From contig NW_026731783.1 in NCBI RefSeq assembly GCF_028476545.1, positions 921,001 to 985,000 of the forward strand: a stretch of DNA of 64,000 bases, written 5' to 3'. Source of the stretch: Physella acuta (Eukaryota > Mollusca > Gastropoda > Physidae). Positions 48,532-61,093 of this stretch are shown piece by piece (positions within the stretch are counted from its first letter, which is position 1; every line of letters begins with the position of its first letter). The translations under genes were made by a program, and so were the position numbers. The notes beneath the pieces were generated by a model. That model worked only from the letters and a program-made list of their open reading frames with translations, made no database searches and was not told the DNA's origin.

Positions 48532-48854
48532 TACTAGAGTACTAGATATGATTTTGTATCAGTCAATAATTTATCCCAAAAAACAAATGTTTTCTAACGT
48601 ATCTTAATGTCCTGCCATTTATTATATGTCATGTTTTGCATCTCTCAGAAACATGTAAGCGCACATATCACTGTTTTAAAGTATATAACCATATACGTTT
48701 TTAATTTTCAAAAAAGCATGCTGCTTCACGATATTCACACTTTTAAAGATTAATCGTAGTTTTTTTTTTTATACTTACCTTGTATTTTTCTGAAAACGTT
48801 TTAATTCTTCTTATCACGAACTAGATAGTGATTATTTAAAAAAAAAAATATATC

Positions 48855-48933
48855 TGTGCATTAAGCTGAAGAGCCGCATCTTGACACCAAAAGAGCCGCA
48901 TGCGGCTCGCGAGCCGCAGGTTGCCGACCCCTG
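48855..48933 (-). mobile_element. hAT right end, truncated
   Basis: GCTGAAGAGCCGCATCTTGA to GGTTGCCGACCCCTG; no matching left end within 500 bp. Confidence 0.7.
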
Positions 48934-48959
48934 ACCTATACTTATTAAGTCGTTGATTT

Positions 48960-50210
48960 TAGCTTACATTTGATATAAACCTATCGGCGTTGTGAGCGAA
49001 TGTTCAGTAAACTATCCTACCAGCCCTGATATAAATATCGATGCTGTGAGCGAATGTTCAGTAAACTATCCTACCAGCCCTGATATAAATATCGATGCTG
49101 TGAGCGAATGTTCAGTAAACTATCCTACCAGCCCTGATATAAACATATCGATGCTGTGAGCGAGTATTCAGTAAACTATCCTACCAGCCCTGATATAAAA
49201 CTATCCTACCAGCCCTGCTATAAAACTATCCTACCATCCCGGATATAAAACTATCCTACCAGCCCTGATATAAAACTATCCTACCATCCCGGATATAAAA
49301 CTATCCTACCAGCCCTGATATAAAACTATCCTACCATCCCGGATATAAAACTATCCTACCAGCCCTGATATAAAACTATTCTACCAGCCCTGATATAAAA
49401 CTATCCTACCAGCCATGATATAAAACTATCCTACCTGCCCTGATATAAAACTATCCTACCAGCCCTGATATAAAACTATCCTACCATCACGGATATAAAA
49501 CTATCCTACCAGCCCTGATATAAAACTATCCTACCAGCCCTGATATAAAACTATCCTACCAGCCCCGATATAAAACTATCCTACCGGCCCTGATATAAAA
49601 CTATCCTACCAGCCCTGATATATCCTACCAGCCCTGATATAAAACTATCCTACCAGCCCTGATATAAAACTATCCTACCAGCCCTGATATAAAACTATCC
49701 TACCAGCCCTGATATAAAACTATCCTACCTGCCCTGATATAAAACTATCCTACCAGCCCTGATATAAAACTATCCTACCTGCCCTGATATAAAACTATCC
49801 TACTTGCCCTCATATAAACATATCCCACCAGCCCTGATATAAAACTATCCTACCAGCCCTGATATATTGACACCATACAGTCGGTGACAATACCTTCCAG
49901 AGTTGAAGTCCATCATTGTGTATGCTGCTATATCATATATCATATGTGGGGAAACTCAGCTAGGCTCTCTATATCAAGTTCGGCCGGAGTGGGGGGTGGG
50001 GGGGGGTGGCATGTTAGCGTCTTATGTCCTTAGACATTTTTTTTTTGATTGCTCTCTCTTTCATTTAGGAAATATGCTAGTCTTTTCATTAACAAGTCCA
50101 TGTTTTTAAGAGATACTTAGAGATTTAAGCTACTTTTTTATAGTTTGAAAAAAAAATAAAAATAACCAAGGTAAAGAATACGGACATTAAAACAGTGGTT
50201 GATTAAATCA
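48960..50210 (+). repeat. Inverted-duplication arm with 25-bp minisatellite
   Basis: Inverted partner of 13,050-13,930. The array (about 48,985-49,865) starts with four 55-bp units containing GTGAGCGAATGTTCAGTAAA, then about 28 units of ATAAAACTATCCTACCAGCC plus CTGAT. The flank through CATTTAGGAAATATGCTAG matches the partner. Confidence 0.9.
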
Positions 50211-50259
50211 AAAACTCAACTTTTTTTTTTTAAAATGATGTTATTTTTGTGAATTATAG

Positions 50260-50445
50260 TTAACGAGCCGACCCGCGGCATATCATACGCCGCTATTTAG
50301 TTGCTGTTTTTTCTACTTTTCAGTTATTCATAATTTGTGAATTCGACACTACCAATGCTGCCACTGAAAATATTTCTTTAAAACACTATAAGTAGCTGTT
50401 AAGGACGATAACCCCCCCCTCCTCCCCCAACCTCCGTTAAAGTAA
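50260..50445 (-). repeat. Inverted partner of 16,020-16,240
   Basis: TTCATAATTTGTGAATTCGA, ACCAATGCTGCCACTGAAAA and CCCCCCCTCCTCCCCCAACC are complements of the 16-kb piece. The inverted duplication of 13.0-13.9 kb therefore resumes beyond the segment occupied by hAT DNA. Confidence 0.8.
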
Positions 50446-50717
50446 ACTCCACTGGCATGGTATGACGTTCTAGATGTAGCTTACCATTTTAATTATTCAG
50501 TAACCAAATAATGTTTTAATAACAAATAAGTAGCTCGCTTAACTGAATGCTCTCGTCGTTTGTTGTTGTTATTTTTTTTTTTTAATAAAACACTCTTGTT
50601 ACGTTATACTTCGTTTTCCATATAATATTTTAAAAATAATAACAAACGATATCCACAGTTTTTAAAATAAAAACATTATACTTACATTTTAAAAACGCCT
50701 GAGATGGCCACAAACAT

Positions 50718-51075
50718 TCGGCGTGGTCGAGTCGGTAAAGCTCATGGTTGCTGAACCGAAAAGTATCGAGTTCGAACCCTCGGGCAGCCACTCTTCTAGG
50801 AGAGACAACTCCAAAATTAAAACAACTGCTGCCTTGTAGTTCGTTCTTGGTTGGACAAAGGCTATGGAAGCAAATCCAAAAAGAAAAGCAGGCTGAAATC
50901 GGAGTCAATGGCCTCAATGGCGCATAACCAGTTGACACGTAACGCTAAATTGTGTTGGAGGCGTGGTCGAGTCGGCAGAAAGTTCATGGTATATAAATTC
51001 GAACAAAGTCTCGAGTTCAAACCCACTGGCAGATAAATCTCGATCCCCTTCAACACTAATAATTAAGAAGAAGAA
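50718..51075 (+). mobile_element. Dimeric tRNA-derived SINE
   Basis: First tRNA-like unit GGCGTGGTCGAGTCGGTAAA with GAGTTCGAACCC; body CTGCTGCCTTGTAGTTCGTT and GCAGGCTGAAATCGGAGTCA; second unit GGCGTGGTCGAGTCGGCAGA with GAGTTCAAACCC; tail ATTAAGAAGAAGAAG. The same architecture is present at 38,950-39,337, so the dimer is a real family, not two adjacent insertions. Confidence 0.88.
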
Positions 51076-51466
51076 GTCCTACATGAGAAAAACTGAGGCA
51101 GCTTTTTGAAAAGGTCGACATCAATTTTTTAATACATTTTTTATTTTTAAACGTGTGACCTTGTTTTTTAGATCTCATTTAGTTAATTGTGTCTGTACTT
51201 TACTTCTTTGATATTATTAGTTACTGGAGCGCTAGTTTGTCCACACTACCACCGAGACGCACCAAAACGTGCAGTAAACAAACCTTTAGTTTACTCTGAC
51301 TACCCTCATCAATGTTGAAGAAGAACACACCTTTTAAACGAATGTAGGGGCCATAGTGCTCATATGGGAGCCCGGGGCGCCGGAGGAGAACCCTATTGTA
51401 TCGCGACTGATCCCGCTGTGCAGGTCATCCAATAGGCGGACCCCGTGTGCTAAGACAGGCATTGGG

Positions 51467-51782
51467 AAACTTTGGGCGCTCAACCACACATGTACGTGGG
51501 GCGCCGATACCCAAATATTTAAACCATGTAAGGGCTATGATAGAAAACTTTGGGAGCTCAACCACACATGTACGTTGGGCGCCGACACCCCAATATTTAA
51601 ACCATGTTAGGGCTATGATAGAAAACCTTTGGGCACTCAACCACACATGTACTTGGGGCGCCGACACCCCAATATTTAAACCTTGTTAGGCCTATGATAG
51701 AAAACTTTGGGCGCTCAACCACACATGTACGTGGGGCGCCGACACCCCAATATTTAAACCATGTAAGGGCTATGATAGAAAC
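51467..51782 (+). repeat. 78-bp tandem repeat x 4
   Basis: Units begin near 51,467, 51,544, 51,623 and 51,701 and hold CTCAACCACACATGTACGTG, GGGCGCCGACACCCCAATAT and GGGCTATGATAGAAAAC. They are GC-richer than the surroundings and contain a GGCGCC palindrome. Confidence 0.92.
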
Positions 51783-52394
51783 GTTTGCGGGACTGATGTT
51801 AACTAATTAGTAAGTGGGTTCAAAGTAAAATTGTATGTAGTGCATGATATAAATTGTTACTAAAATAATTGTGGCAGTCATAAATACTCAGTCACATCAT
51901 GGTTTACCTTTCAAATCAGAGAGTGAAACAGTGTGTTCCAATCTTCAAATGTCTCTTTTTTAAAGCTTAAAATATACATTGCTAATGCCATGTCAAGGGA
52001 GATAAATCGATGAAACAAACAGAGCTATATATTTTTTAAAAATTTAAAAATTACAAATTAGAAAACAAAATGTGCAGTGTACAAATAAAAAAAATAACTT
52101 TGTATTTCATAAAGTATTAAAATCATTAAGCACGAAAAGTAATGAACATAATAAAACTTAATAGGTTATAATATACGAAAACAATGACTTGTATGTGTAC
52201 ATTTTTTAAAGACAAGCGATCATATCTCATTAATCAACTACTGACTCTTTAATATACATCAATTATAAATTTTATTCAACGTAACAAAAAAAAAACAAAA
52301 AAACGTGAATACATTTACTAAATCATAATTTATGTAAATTTGCCCCTGAACTTACAGCCCTCTATTTAAGCTTTTTTAGATTATTAGTATAGAA
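51783..52394. other. AT-rich sequence without a gene
   Basis: No supported feature apart from a repeat echo at 51,895-51,960 shared with about 10,095-10,150. Confidence 0.45.
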
Positions 52395-52480
52395 CAGGGG
52401 TCGGCAACCTGCGGCTCGCGAGCCGCATGCGGCTCTTTAGGTGTCAAGATGCGGCTCTTCAGCTCGATGCACAAACATAA
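52395..52480 (+). mobile_element. hAT left end
   Basis: CAGGGGTCGGCAACCTGCGG then GCTCGCGAGCCGCATGCGGC and AAGATGCGGCTCTTCAGCTC. The right end was not found. Confidence 0.7.
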
Positions 52481-52689
52481 ATAATTATTTTATTTTATTT
52501 TTAAAACTCATAAATGTATTAGTCTGCAACACTCAGTAATGAACGATATAATAATAAATATAAACATTAAATACTCGCTATTATATTAGAACATTTAGTT
52601 ACTCGACATTTCAATGTAGAACTACTTCATTGTTTCATAAATCGTGAGTTATTTAAATGTAAACAATTCCTGTGTTTGGATCATATTTA

Positions 52690-53500
52690 TCGGGGCACTG
52701 GTTTCCTACACTAGCGCCTACCACCATGGCGTGCTGTATGAAAGCCTTGAGTTAATCACTCACCGTAATATCACCGTTAATCACTCACCGACGGTAAGTG
52801 GCGCTCTCGAGAACCCGTTAACACTACCGCCGGGGCGCCGCGTACGGACCCTAGCTCGGTTTAATTATCGAATGTCGGAATGTCGTTTTGTAGTGTGCTC
52901 TTTAAAGCTAAGGTAGGCGCTTAGTGCTCACGGGATAGCCCTGTGCGCCAAATCGCACCCTGCAGTGACTCAATTTAGTGAGCGACTATAGCAATCCATT
53001 GTATCCATTACCTATCGCGCTGTTTAAAATTAACGTATTGTTGCCCATCGTGTCTATAGTGTACAGACTTTAAAAAAAACCAATGTAGGCGCTACAGTGC
53101 TCGCAGGTGAGCCCGGGGCTCTTCGGGTCGTAAAATGGACGAGGTGCCGGCGGTTGCGTCTGTTGCAGTTTTGCCGCTGAATATAGTAGTACCCCTTACG
53201 ACTTGGCAATGCAGAACGCCCGATTAACGGATGCCAAGTACTAACATAGCCGCTCTGGAACTCTGGGCGCCAAAACGTGTATTGACAAAAAAAATGCACT
53301 AACTCAGGCGGCGACCATAAGAAATTTTAATTTTTTTTTCGCAGAGTATTTTCATTTACTCCCCAAAGTTTCATGGCACTCGGATAAAATGTGTCGAAAC
53401 GCATACAATTTTTTTTTACCGTATATAGAGAAAAATCGCACCTCTACCCCCCCCCCCTGGGGCGCCGCCCTTGCGAAATTAATTTTTTTTGCACAAATAT
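52690..53500. repeat. GC-richer unclassified repeat pieces
   Basis: The phrase AGTGCTC(A/G)C followed by GGGGCGCC or GAGCCCGGGGC recurs at about 51,355, 52,925 and 53,095, each preceded by a GTAGG(C/G)GC segment, so these are copies of one short repeat. CACCCC-type tracts lie at 53,446. No reading frame is recognisable. Confidence 0.5.
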
Positions 53501-53509
53501 ATATATATA

Positions 53510-54219
53510 TGTGACTAGGGTAGGCCTAGCTACTAGTTACAAATCTGATAACGAACGAATAGCCGAGACGCAGTATTACAGTCTGACGCAACATAGCAGG
53601 TGGCTTATTGGATCGGACTGATAACAATCTCAAAGCCAACGCGTGCTATTTTGGGAAACGGTACAAGGGGATTCAGACGGCCTGTCAACTTTGATTGATA
53701 GGATGCAGATGTTATTTCACGGACTGTACGTGAGAACTGCGCAACTAGTGGTCGGAGACATCGAGTACAAGTATCGATTACGGAGGAATACAAGTACGAA
53801 GACGAGTACGGATACAAGGCATAAATAGGAGGGGACGGCAGAACTCGTTCTCTTCCCTCTTCATCGCTCGCTTTAGATCAGTCAGTCTGTGTGACATATC
53901 AAGTTGGTTATATTGTGTTAAGAAGGACAATAGACATGTGGATTCAGTTATATGAAGCCTAGTGAGGACTGTTAGGGGTCAGTTGATTCAGACTATTATT
54001 GTGAAACCTTCCTGTTGATTCATTGTGTTATATTGAAGCATTTCTTGATTCATGTAATAAAAGGATCAATAGCGAACCTGCATCTTCGAGTCTTTCTACT
54101 GTAGTCGATGTTGTGTAGCATGAGTGGTTCAACTCGTTACAATTGGCGTTGTCGGGCAGGATAGACTCGGGGAAGGTCACATTTGGCGTTGCGAGCAGGG
54201 TAACTGTTCGCTCGTTACA
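53510..54219 (+). repeat. Left LTR of Ty3/Gypsy element
   Basis: Starts TGTGACTAGGG and ends CTCGTTACA (TG...CA). CATAAATAG at 53,820 is a likely promoter TATA element. The last 120 bp hold two extra copies of a motif resembling the LTR end plus primer-binding site (near 54,134 and 54,179). Confidence 0.95.
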
Positions 54220-54221
54220 TT

Positions 54222-54239
54222 TGGCGTCGTCGGACAGGA
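54222..54239 (+). other. Primer-binding site
   Basis: TGGCGTCGTCGGACAGGA begins two bases after the LTR and would pair with a tRNA 3' end ending in CCA. The tRNA species was not identified. Confidence 0.75.
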
Positions 54240-54411
54240 TGAATTCAACTAGACTTGCCGTTTGAGGCACCTATAGTCAACCTTGTGCATAACTGTGTTT
54301 TGTGTGTGTGTGATTTCGGACATTCAGGAACTGTGAAAATTGAGGAACGAGGAAAAATTTTTCATACACACACGGTAAGAAAGAACTCTTTTGTTTTACT
54401 TACGGGATAAA

Positions 54412-55284
54412 ATGTCTACTCTGGACGAGAAGCAGACCCATATAGTGGTCCTACCCAGAGAGTCCCACATTAACAAATTTTACGGGGACGGGGATCCAAC
54501 TTTAACCAACAGGTTCAGTGAAGAGGTCAAAGCGGCCTGGGCCTCGAGAGGCATGTCACCAGAGGAAAGATTAAGACTGCTGATGGGCAGTATAGGAGAG
54601 ACGGTTAGGGCAGAGGTCAAATGCCACGATAAAACCGTCCAATCAGATCCAGATAAGGTGCTGGATCTGATTATGGAGACCTTTGGGGAGAGACGGTCGG
54701 GATCGCAACTGCTGGCAGGGTTCGTAGGCTTAAGGCAGAGATTGGCGGAGAGTGTGATGGAGTACTCACACCGGATGAACAGGGCCTTTGATTCGGTAAA
54801 GGTCAAAACACCTGACATTGATGTGCGCCTACTGAGGGACCATTTCATTGAGGGGCTGGCAACCCCGATCCTAAGAAGAGAGTTGAAAGAGGAGGTCCAC
54901 AAAGACCCGCAGTTGACCTTCCTTCAGGTCAGGAACTCAGCGATCCGCAGGTCCGAGGATGAGGACCAATCGAACTGTTCGGTGGACAAAGTCTCTGTGC
55001 CTGAACAGAGACAATCCCCACCCACAGGGGCCGACACGATGGAGACCATGATGGCTCAACTGTTGGCCCACCTAGATAAGGTTGACCAACGTTTGGAGAG
55101 GTTAGAAAGCAGGTCAACAGCTGAGAATCAGGAAAAGAACGGGACAAAACAGGGACGGGTTGGACGGCCGCGTCCTGCCAAGCCATCACTCCAATGGACG
55201 GCCGACGGTCGACCAATTTGTTTGTCTTGTTCACAACCCGGACATATGGCACGGTACTGCCAGGGAAACGGTCGTCCTCTGTAA
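54412..55284 (+). CDS. gag: Gag of Ty3/Gypsy element
   Basis: Structural capsid-nucleocapsid polyprotein, 290 residues from the first ATG. The N-terminal two thirds is a helical capsid-like region (HINKFYGDGDPTLTNRF, ETFGERRSGSQLLAGFVGLR, YSHRMNRAFDSV). Near the C-terminus is a zinc knuckle CLSCSQPGHMARYC (CCHC). It overlaps the following frame, as is usual for this family. Confidence 0.9.
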   Translation: MSTLDEKQTHIVVLPRESHINKFYGDGDPTLTNRFSEEVKAAWASRGMSPEERLRLLMGSIGETVRAEVKCHDKTVQSDPDKVLDLIMETFGERRSGSQLLAGFVGLRQRLAESVMEYSHRMNRAFDSVKVKTPDIDVRLLRDHFIEGLATPILRRELKEEVHKDPQLTFLQVRNSAIRRSEDEDQSNCSVDKVSVPEQRQSPPTGADTMETMMAQLLAHLDKVDQRLERLESRSTAENQEKNGTKQGRVGRPRPAKPSLQWTADGRPICLSCSQPGHMARYCQGNGRPL

Positions 55285-55958
55285 GGCAGGGCCAGGCTAC
55301 AGAGGGGCGAGGGTATGGCCCAAGAAGCAAAATGATGGGAGTCTGTCCCGAAATGGTGATTACGATTGGGGACATCGCGGTGAAGGCAATTGTGGATACA
55401 GGCTCCCAGGTGACGACAATCACGGAAAATTTTTACACCAAATGGATGAAAGGAAAAGACCATAGGTTGAGGTCTGACACATGCATGCGCCTGACGGCAG
55501 CTAATGGACTAACCATTCCATACTGTGGTTATTTTCTGGCGGATGTCGTGGTGGCAGGACATAGGTTGAAGCAGGTTGGGGTGTTCGTTACGAAACACAA
55601 CCTAGAGAGAAATGTGTCAAATATACCTTGCCTATTGGGCATGAATATTCTTGGCCAGTTGCCAGAATTTCTTACAAATATTGTCGGATCGACCACACCA
55701 GGTCGGGGATCCAAGTTGGCCAGGTTTGCCAAGACCAGAGGAAGGATATCAGTCCCGGCAAACACGGTCAAGGCAATCACATTACAAATTGGTGATAGAA
55801 GCGTGAATGGTGATGTGATGATAGAACCATGTGGCGCCGCACTGAGGGCAGGCGTCGTGTTACTGCGGACATACACATCAGCGGAAAATGGACTAGTTCA
55901 AGGATTAGTGGCAATTGTTTGGATGAGGAAATTTTTATACCGCCTAATACTCTGGTAG
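55194..55958 (+). CDS. Protease region of Ty3/Gypsy element
   Basis: Contains the aspartic protease signature IVDTGSQVTTIT (codons near 55,390), with LLGMNILG about 75 residues later as the second conserved protease motif. It overlaps gag upstream and the large pol frame downstream. Confidence 0.85.
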   Translation: MDGRRSTNLFVLFTTRTYGTVLPGKRSSSVRQGQATEGRGYGPRSKMMGVCPEMVITIGDIAVKAIVDTGSQVTTITENFYTKWMKGKDHRLRSDTCMRLTAANGLTIPYCGYFLADVVVAGHRLKQVGVFVTKHNLERNVSNIPCLLGMNILGQLPEFLTNIVGSTTPGRGSKLARFAKTRGRISVPANTVKAITLQIGDRSVNGDVMIEPCGAALRAGVVLLRTYTSAENGLVQGLVAIVWMRKFLYRLILW

Positions 55959-58900
55959 GAGTACCACAGAACGTCGAGGTACTAAGGTCGGCACAGTGCA
56001 TCGAACTGAACAATACCAGCAGTAATGAAGTAACAATTAGGTCGGTCAATGTGACGGCCGAGGTGAAGAAAGAGGATGGCCGATCATATACATTCCCGGA
56101 AACTGAGGACCCAAAACTAAATGAATTGTTGAATAAGTACAGGGATATATTTGCCTCGTACGAGGGTGATTTGGGTTACACGGAAGTAATCAAACACCAG
56201 ATACCCTTACTACAAGACAAGCCGGTGGCGCAACCTTATCGAAGATTACCACCGAGTCACTACTCGGCGGTGAAAGCACACCTGAACGATCTACTAAAAA
56301 AGGGAATTATTACAACCAGCACGAGCCCGTATGCGGCACCGATAGTAGTGGTAAAAAAGAAGTCAGGGGAGATAAGACTGTGTTGTGATTACCGGAAATT
56401 GAACAATATCACAAGAAGGGATGCATTCCCCTTGCCTCGTATTGATGAGTGTCTTGATGCGTTGGGGGGAGCAAGATTTTTTTCTACCTTGGATTTGGCT
56501 AGTGGCTACCACCAAGTGGCCATGCACCCCAACGATCAACATAAAACTGCATTTATTTCTCCACTGGGACTGTACGAGTGGACCCGTATGCCGTTTGGTC
56601 TAACTAATGCACCTGCTACATTCCAGCGAGTAATGCAGAGTGCTATGAGTGACTTTCTATTTCAAATAATGTTGGTGTACTTGGATGATATACTAGTTTA
56701 TTCAAAAACTTGGGAGGACCATCTAAAAAGATTAGAACAAGTGTTTCTCCGTCTTAGGGAGATAGGAGTAAAGCTGAACCCAGACAAATGCTGCTTTGGT
56801 TTGAAATCGGTACATTTTTTGGGTTACGTGATTTCGTCGGATGGCATCGCCACTGACCCAGATAAAATTGCAGCTGTTAAAGAATGGAAACAACCAACAA
56901 CTACGGTAGAGGTCAGATCATTCTTGGGTTTTGCCTCCTATTATAGAAAATTTGTGCCTGGTTTTGCAAAAATTGCCGCACCATTGCATGACTTGGTAAA
57001 CAAAATGACAAAGAAACACAGTAAGGAGAAAAAGAAAGGTAAAACACAACTGATAGGTGAATTATGGACTGATGAATGCCTGAACTCGTTTAAGCTATTG
57101 AAAAAGGCTTTGACAGAGGCGCCGATATTGGGATACGCGGACTTTGACAAACCATTTCGGCTAGAAATTGACGCCAGCTCTAAAGGTCTGGGAGCTGTGC
57201 TATCACAACAACAAAAGCAAGGTTTCAGGGTTATTGCTTATGCCAGTCGAGCTCTGAAGGAATCAGAGAAGAACATGACAAATTACAGCGCCATGAAACT
57301 AGAACTTTTGACATTAAAATGGGCTGTGACTGAGAAATTCAGGGACTATCTATTAGGTGCTAAATGTGTGGTATACACTGACAATAACCCCTTGAGTCAC
57401 CTAAAGACAGCAAAGTTGGGATCCATCGAACAGCGATGGGCAGCAGAATTGGCACTCTTTGACCTAGAGATAAAGTATCGCCCGGGGCGGTCCAATGGCA
57501 ATGCGGACGCCTTATCAAGGAATCCTTACGAGAGACCGGGTGATGAGGAAGAAACACTGACAGGAATATGTGAGGTCAGAGCGTCAACAGATATCCCTCA
57601 TGGGGTACAAGTGATGCAAAACGGGCAGACCGGGGTGGAGCACATATCCACAGAGCCCGGACTTATGGACATTAGTGATTTTAACGGCCTTAATCACCAA
57701 AAGATAAGAGATGCCCAGAGAACGGATAGTGGCTTACAACCGCTATTGAAATACGTCCAGGAACAAAAATTCCCAGGAAGAAGGGAAAGAGAACAATTTG
57801 GTCGAGAAACAAAGAAAATACTGAGTCAGTGGGACCGTCTCAGTATAGAGGATGGTGTTCTCATGCGGAGAATTCATGACCAAATTGATGGGACAATACA
57901 CCAGGTGGTGGTGCCTGGACAGTTACGAGAAGAAGTGCTAAGGTTGGCACATGACAGGGCAGGACACCAGGGTCAGGACAGGACGCACAAAATATTACGA
58001 CGGAGGTGTTACTGGCCCAATATGGAAATGGAGGTCAAACGCCATTGTGAGGCTTGTGTGAGGTGTCAGCATGCGAAAATGCTAGTTGTCAAAATGAGAC
58101 AGCCATCAGGACACCTACTAGCGACAAAACCACTAGAAATTGTGGCTATGGACTTTACGTCGTTGGAGCAATCATCGGATGGGACGGAACATGTGTTGGT
58201 AATGACTGATGTATTCACCAAATGGACGGTGGCGGTGCCCACGCGAGATCAGACTGCCAAAACAGTGGCAAAGGTCTTAATAGAACATTGGTTCATCAAA
58301 TATGGCATACCAAGACAATTACACTCTGACCAAGGAAGGGCTTTCGAGTCAGAAGTAATTAACCAACTGTGCAGCCACTACGGGATCAACAAATCTAGAA
58401 CAACCACATTTAATCCGAAAGGAAACGGACAGTGTGAACGGTTCAACCGCAGCATGCATGATTTGCTGCGTACGCTAGAACCTGAACAGAAAAAACGTTG
58501 GCCTGATTTTCTCCCAGAGTTGGTATATCTATACAACTGCACACCCCATGCCACAACCGGCTTTGCGCCATACATGTTGCTGTTCGGACGGGAGGCTCGA
58601 CTCCCTCTTGATTTGTTCCTAGGAAAAAGGGAGAGTATGACTGGCTCATACACCGCACTGGAATATGTGAATGAACACAGGAGAAGAATTAGAGAAATGT
58701 ACAGGGTAGTACAGGAAAGACTAGAACATGAAGCACGGCGAAGGGAACCGCCGGTACAGACAAAGGACCCGCCACTCAAACTGAATGACAGGGTATTACT
58801 GCGTAGCCACCCGTTAGGCAGAAATAAGATCCACGACCTCTGGGGACAGGAGATATGGCAAGTCGTGGAGATGCCTAAAGGAGCAGGTGGCCCCTTTAAG

Positions 58901-59323
58901 ATAAGACCCATCGATCACGCCAAACCGGATCGGTGGGCGAATATTGCTCAATTAAAGAAATATTGGAATAGGCAAGAAGAGCAGTTACACACAAGGAAAT
59001 CCAAGACAATTAGGGAACCGGAAACTATAACGGAAATTCACATACCCATCCCGGAACCATATCACCATCAACAGAACAACCGCGATACACAAGTGGAGGA
59101 TAACGGCAACAAAGAGGATCCCGTTCCTTCCAGAAGCAGAGAGACAGTAGACCATCAGATAAGTGGTCCGCGGAGAAGTTTGAGGAACAGAAGGAAGACG
59201 AAATTTTTTGTCAGCAACCATCAAGTCTTTCATGGTCGCGCTGGTATGAGAACAGACGGTTCAAAAAGCTATAAAAGTAAACTGGTGAAGGCACCAAACG
59301 AAAAGGGTGGATGTGAATTCTAG
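55829..59323 (+). CDS. pol: Reverse transcriptase-RNase H-integrase of Ty3/Gypsy element
   Basis: An open frame of 1,164 codons. Reverse transcriptase runs roughly from 56,200 to 56,950 (PLPRIDECLDALGGARFFST, VYLDDILVYSK with the active-site YLDD at about 56,675). RNase H follows (RLEIDASSKGLGAVLSQQ, VVYTDNNPL). Integrase has the HHCC zinc finger (HDRAGHQGQD ... CEACVRCQ) and the catalytic core (MDFTSLEQ, SDQGRAFESE, GNGQCERFNR). A C-terminal module with LWGQEIWQVVE and GPFKIRP resembles the GPY/F domain. The arrangement RT-RH-IN fixes the element as Ty3/Gypsy rather than Copia. Confidence 0.96.
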   Translation: MWRRTEGRRRVTADIHISGKWTSSRISGNCLDEEIFIPPNTLVGVPQNVEVLRSAQCIELNNTSSNEVTIRSVNVTAEVKKEDGRSYTFPETEDPKLNELLNKYRDIFASYEGDLGYTEVIKHQIPLLQDKPVAQPYRRLPPSHYSAVKAHLNDLLKKGIITTSTSPYAAPIVVVKKKSGEIRLCCDYRKLNNITRRDAFPLPRIDECLDALGGARFFSTLDLASGYHQVAMHPNDQHKTAFISPLGLYEWTRMPFGLTNAPATFQRVMQSAMSDFLFQIMLVYLDDILVYSKTWEDHLKRLEQVFLRLREIGVKLNPDKCCFGLKSVHFLGYVISSDGIATDPDKIAAVKEWKQPTTTVEVRSFLGFASYYRKFVPGFAKIAAPLHDLVNKMTKKHSKEKKKGKTQLIGELWTDECLNSFKLLKKALTEAPILGYADFDKPFRLEIDASSKGLGAVLSQQQKQGFRVIAYASRALKESEKNMTNYSAMKLELLTLKWAVTEKFRDYLLGAKCVVYTDNNPLSHLKTAKLGSIEQRWAAELALFDLEIKYRPGRSNGNADALSRNPYERPGDEEETLTGICEVRASTDIPHGVQVMQNGQTGVEHISTEPGLMDISDFNGLNHQKIRDAQRTDSGLQPLLKYVQEQKFPGRREREQFGRETKKILSQWDRLSIEDGVLMRRIHDQIDGTIHQVVVPGQLREEVLRLAHDRAGHQGQDRTHKILRRRCYWPNMEMEVKRHCEACVRCQHAKMLVVKMRQPSGHLLATKPLEIVAMDFTSLEQSSDGTEHVLVMTDVFTKWTVAVPTRDQTAKTVAKVLIEHWFIKYGIPRQLHSDQGRAFESEVINQLCSHYGINKSRTTTFNPKGNGQCERFNRSMHDLLRTLEPEQKKRWPDFLPELVYLYNCTPHATTGFAPYMLLFGREARLPLDLFLGKRESMTGSYTALEYVNEHRRRIREMYRVVQERLEHEARRREPPVQTKDPPLKLNDRVLLRSHPLGRNKIHDLWGQEIWQVVEMPKGAGGPFKIRPIDHAKPDRWANIAQLKKYWNRQEEQLHTRKSKTIREPETITEIHIPIPEPYHHQQNNRDTQVEDNGNKEDPVPSRSRETVDHQISGPRRSLRNRRKTKFFVSNHQVFHGRAGMRTDGSKSYKSKLVKAPNEKGGCEF

Positions 59324-59509
59324 AACTGTTTTGTGTCTCAGGAAGATGATGTAGACACAGTTGATATGTGAAATAGGTATAACAGTCAATCGTATACGAA
59401 TGGGACGTCGTGGACAGTGAGTGGAACAATTTTTTTTTTTTTTTTACGATTGTGCGATTGCCTTTGGAGGAGTGCACCTGCCAGGCGTTGTTTGTGGTTG
59501 AAAACACAC

Positions 59510-59527
59510 AAAAAAAGGCAGGGGTGG
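59510..59527 (+). other. Polypurine tract
   Basis: AAAAAAAGGCAGGGGTGG immediately precedes the right LTR, the expected start of plus-strand DNA synthesis. Confidence 0.75.
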
Positions 59528-59528
59528 A

Positions 59529-61071
<1,543 letters not shown>

Positions 61072-61093
61072 TATATATATATATATATATAGG

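Noticed and set aside
54480-55876. Minus-strand frames of 111-164 codons opposite gag and protease
   Set aside because: Shadows of the retrotransposon's coding strand, with no recognisable features.
59324-59528. Envelope gene in the Ty3/Gypsy element
   Set aside because: About 200 bp between pol and the right LTR is too short and has no membrane or signal segment.
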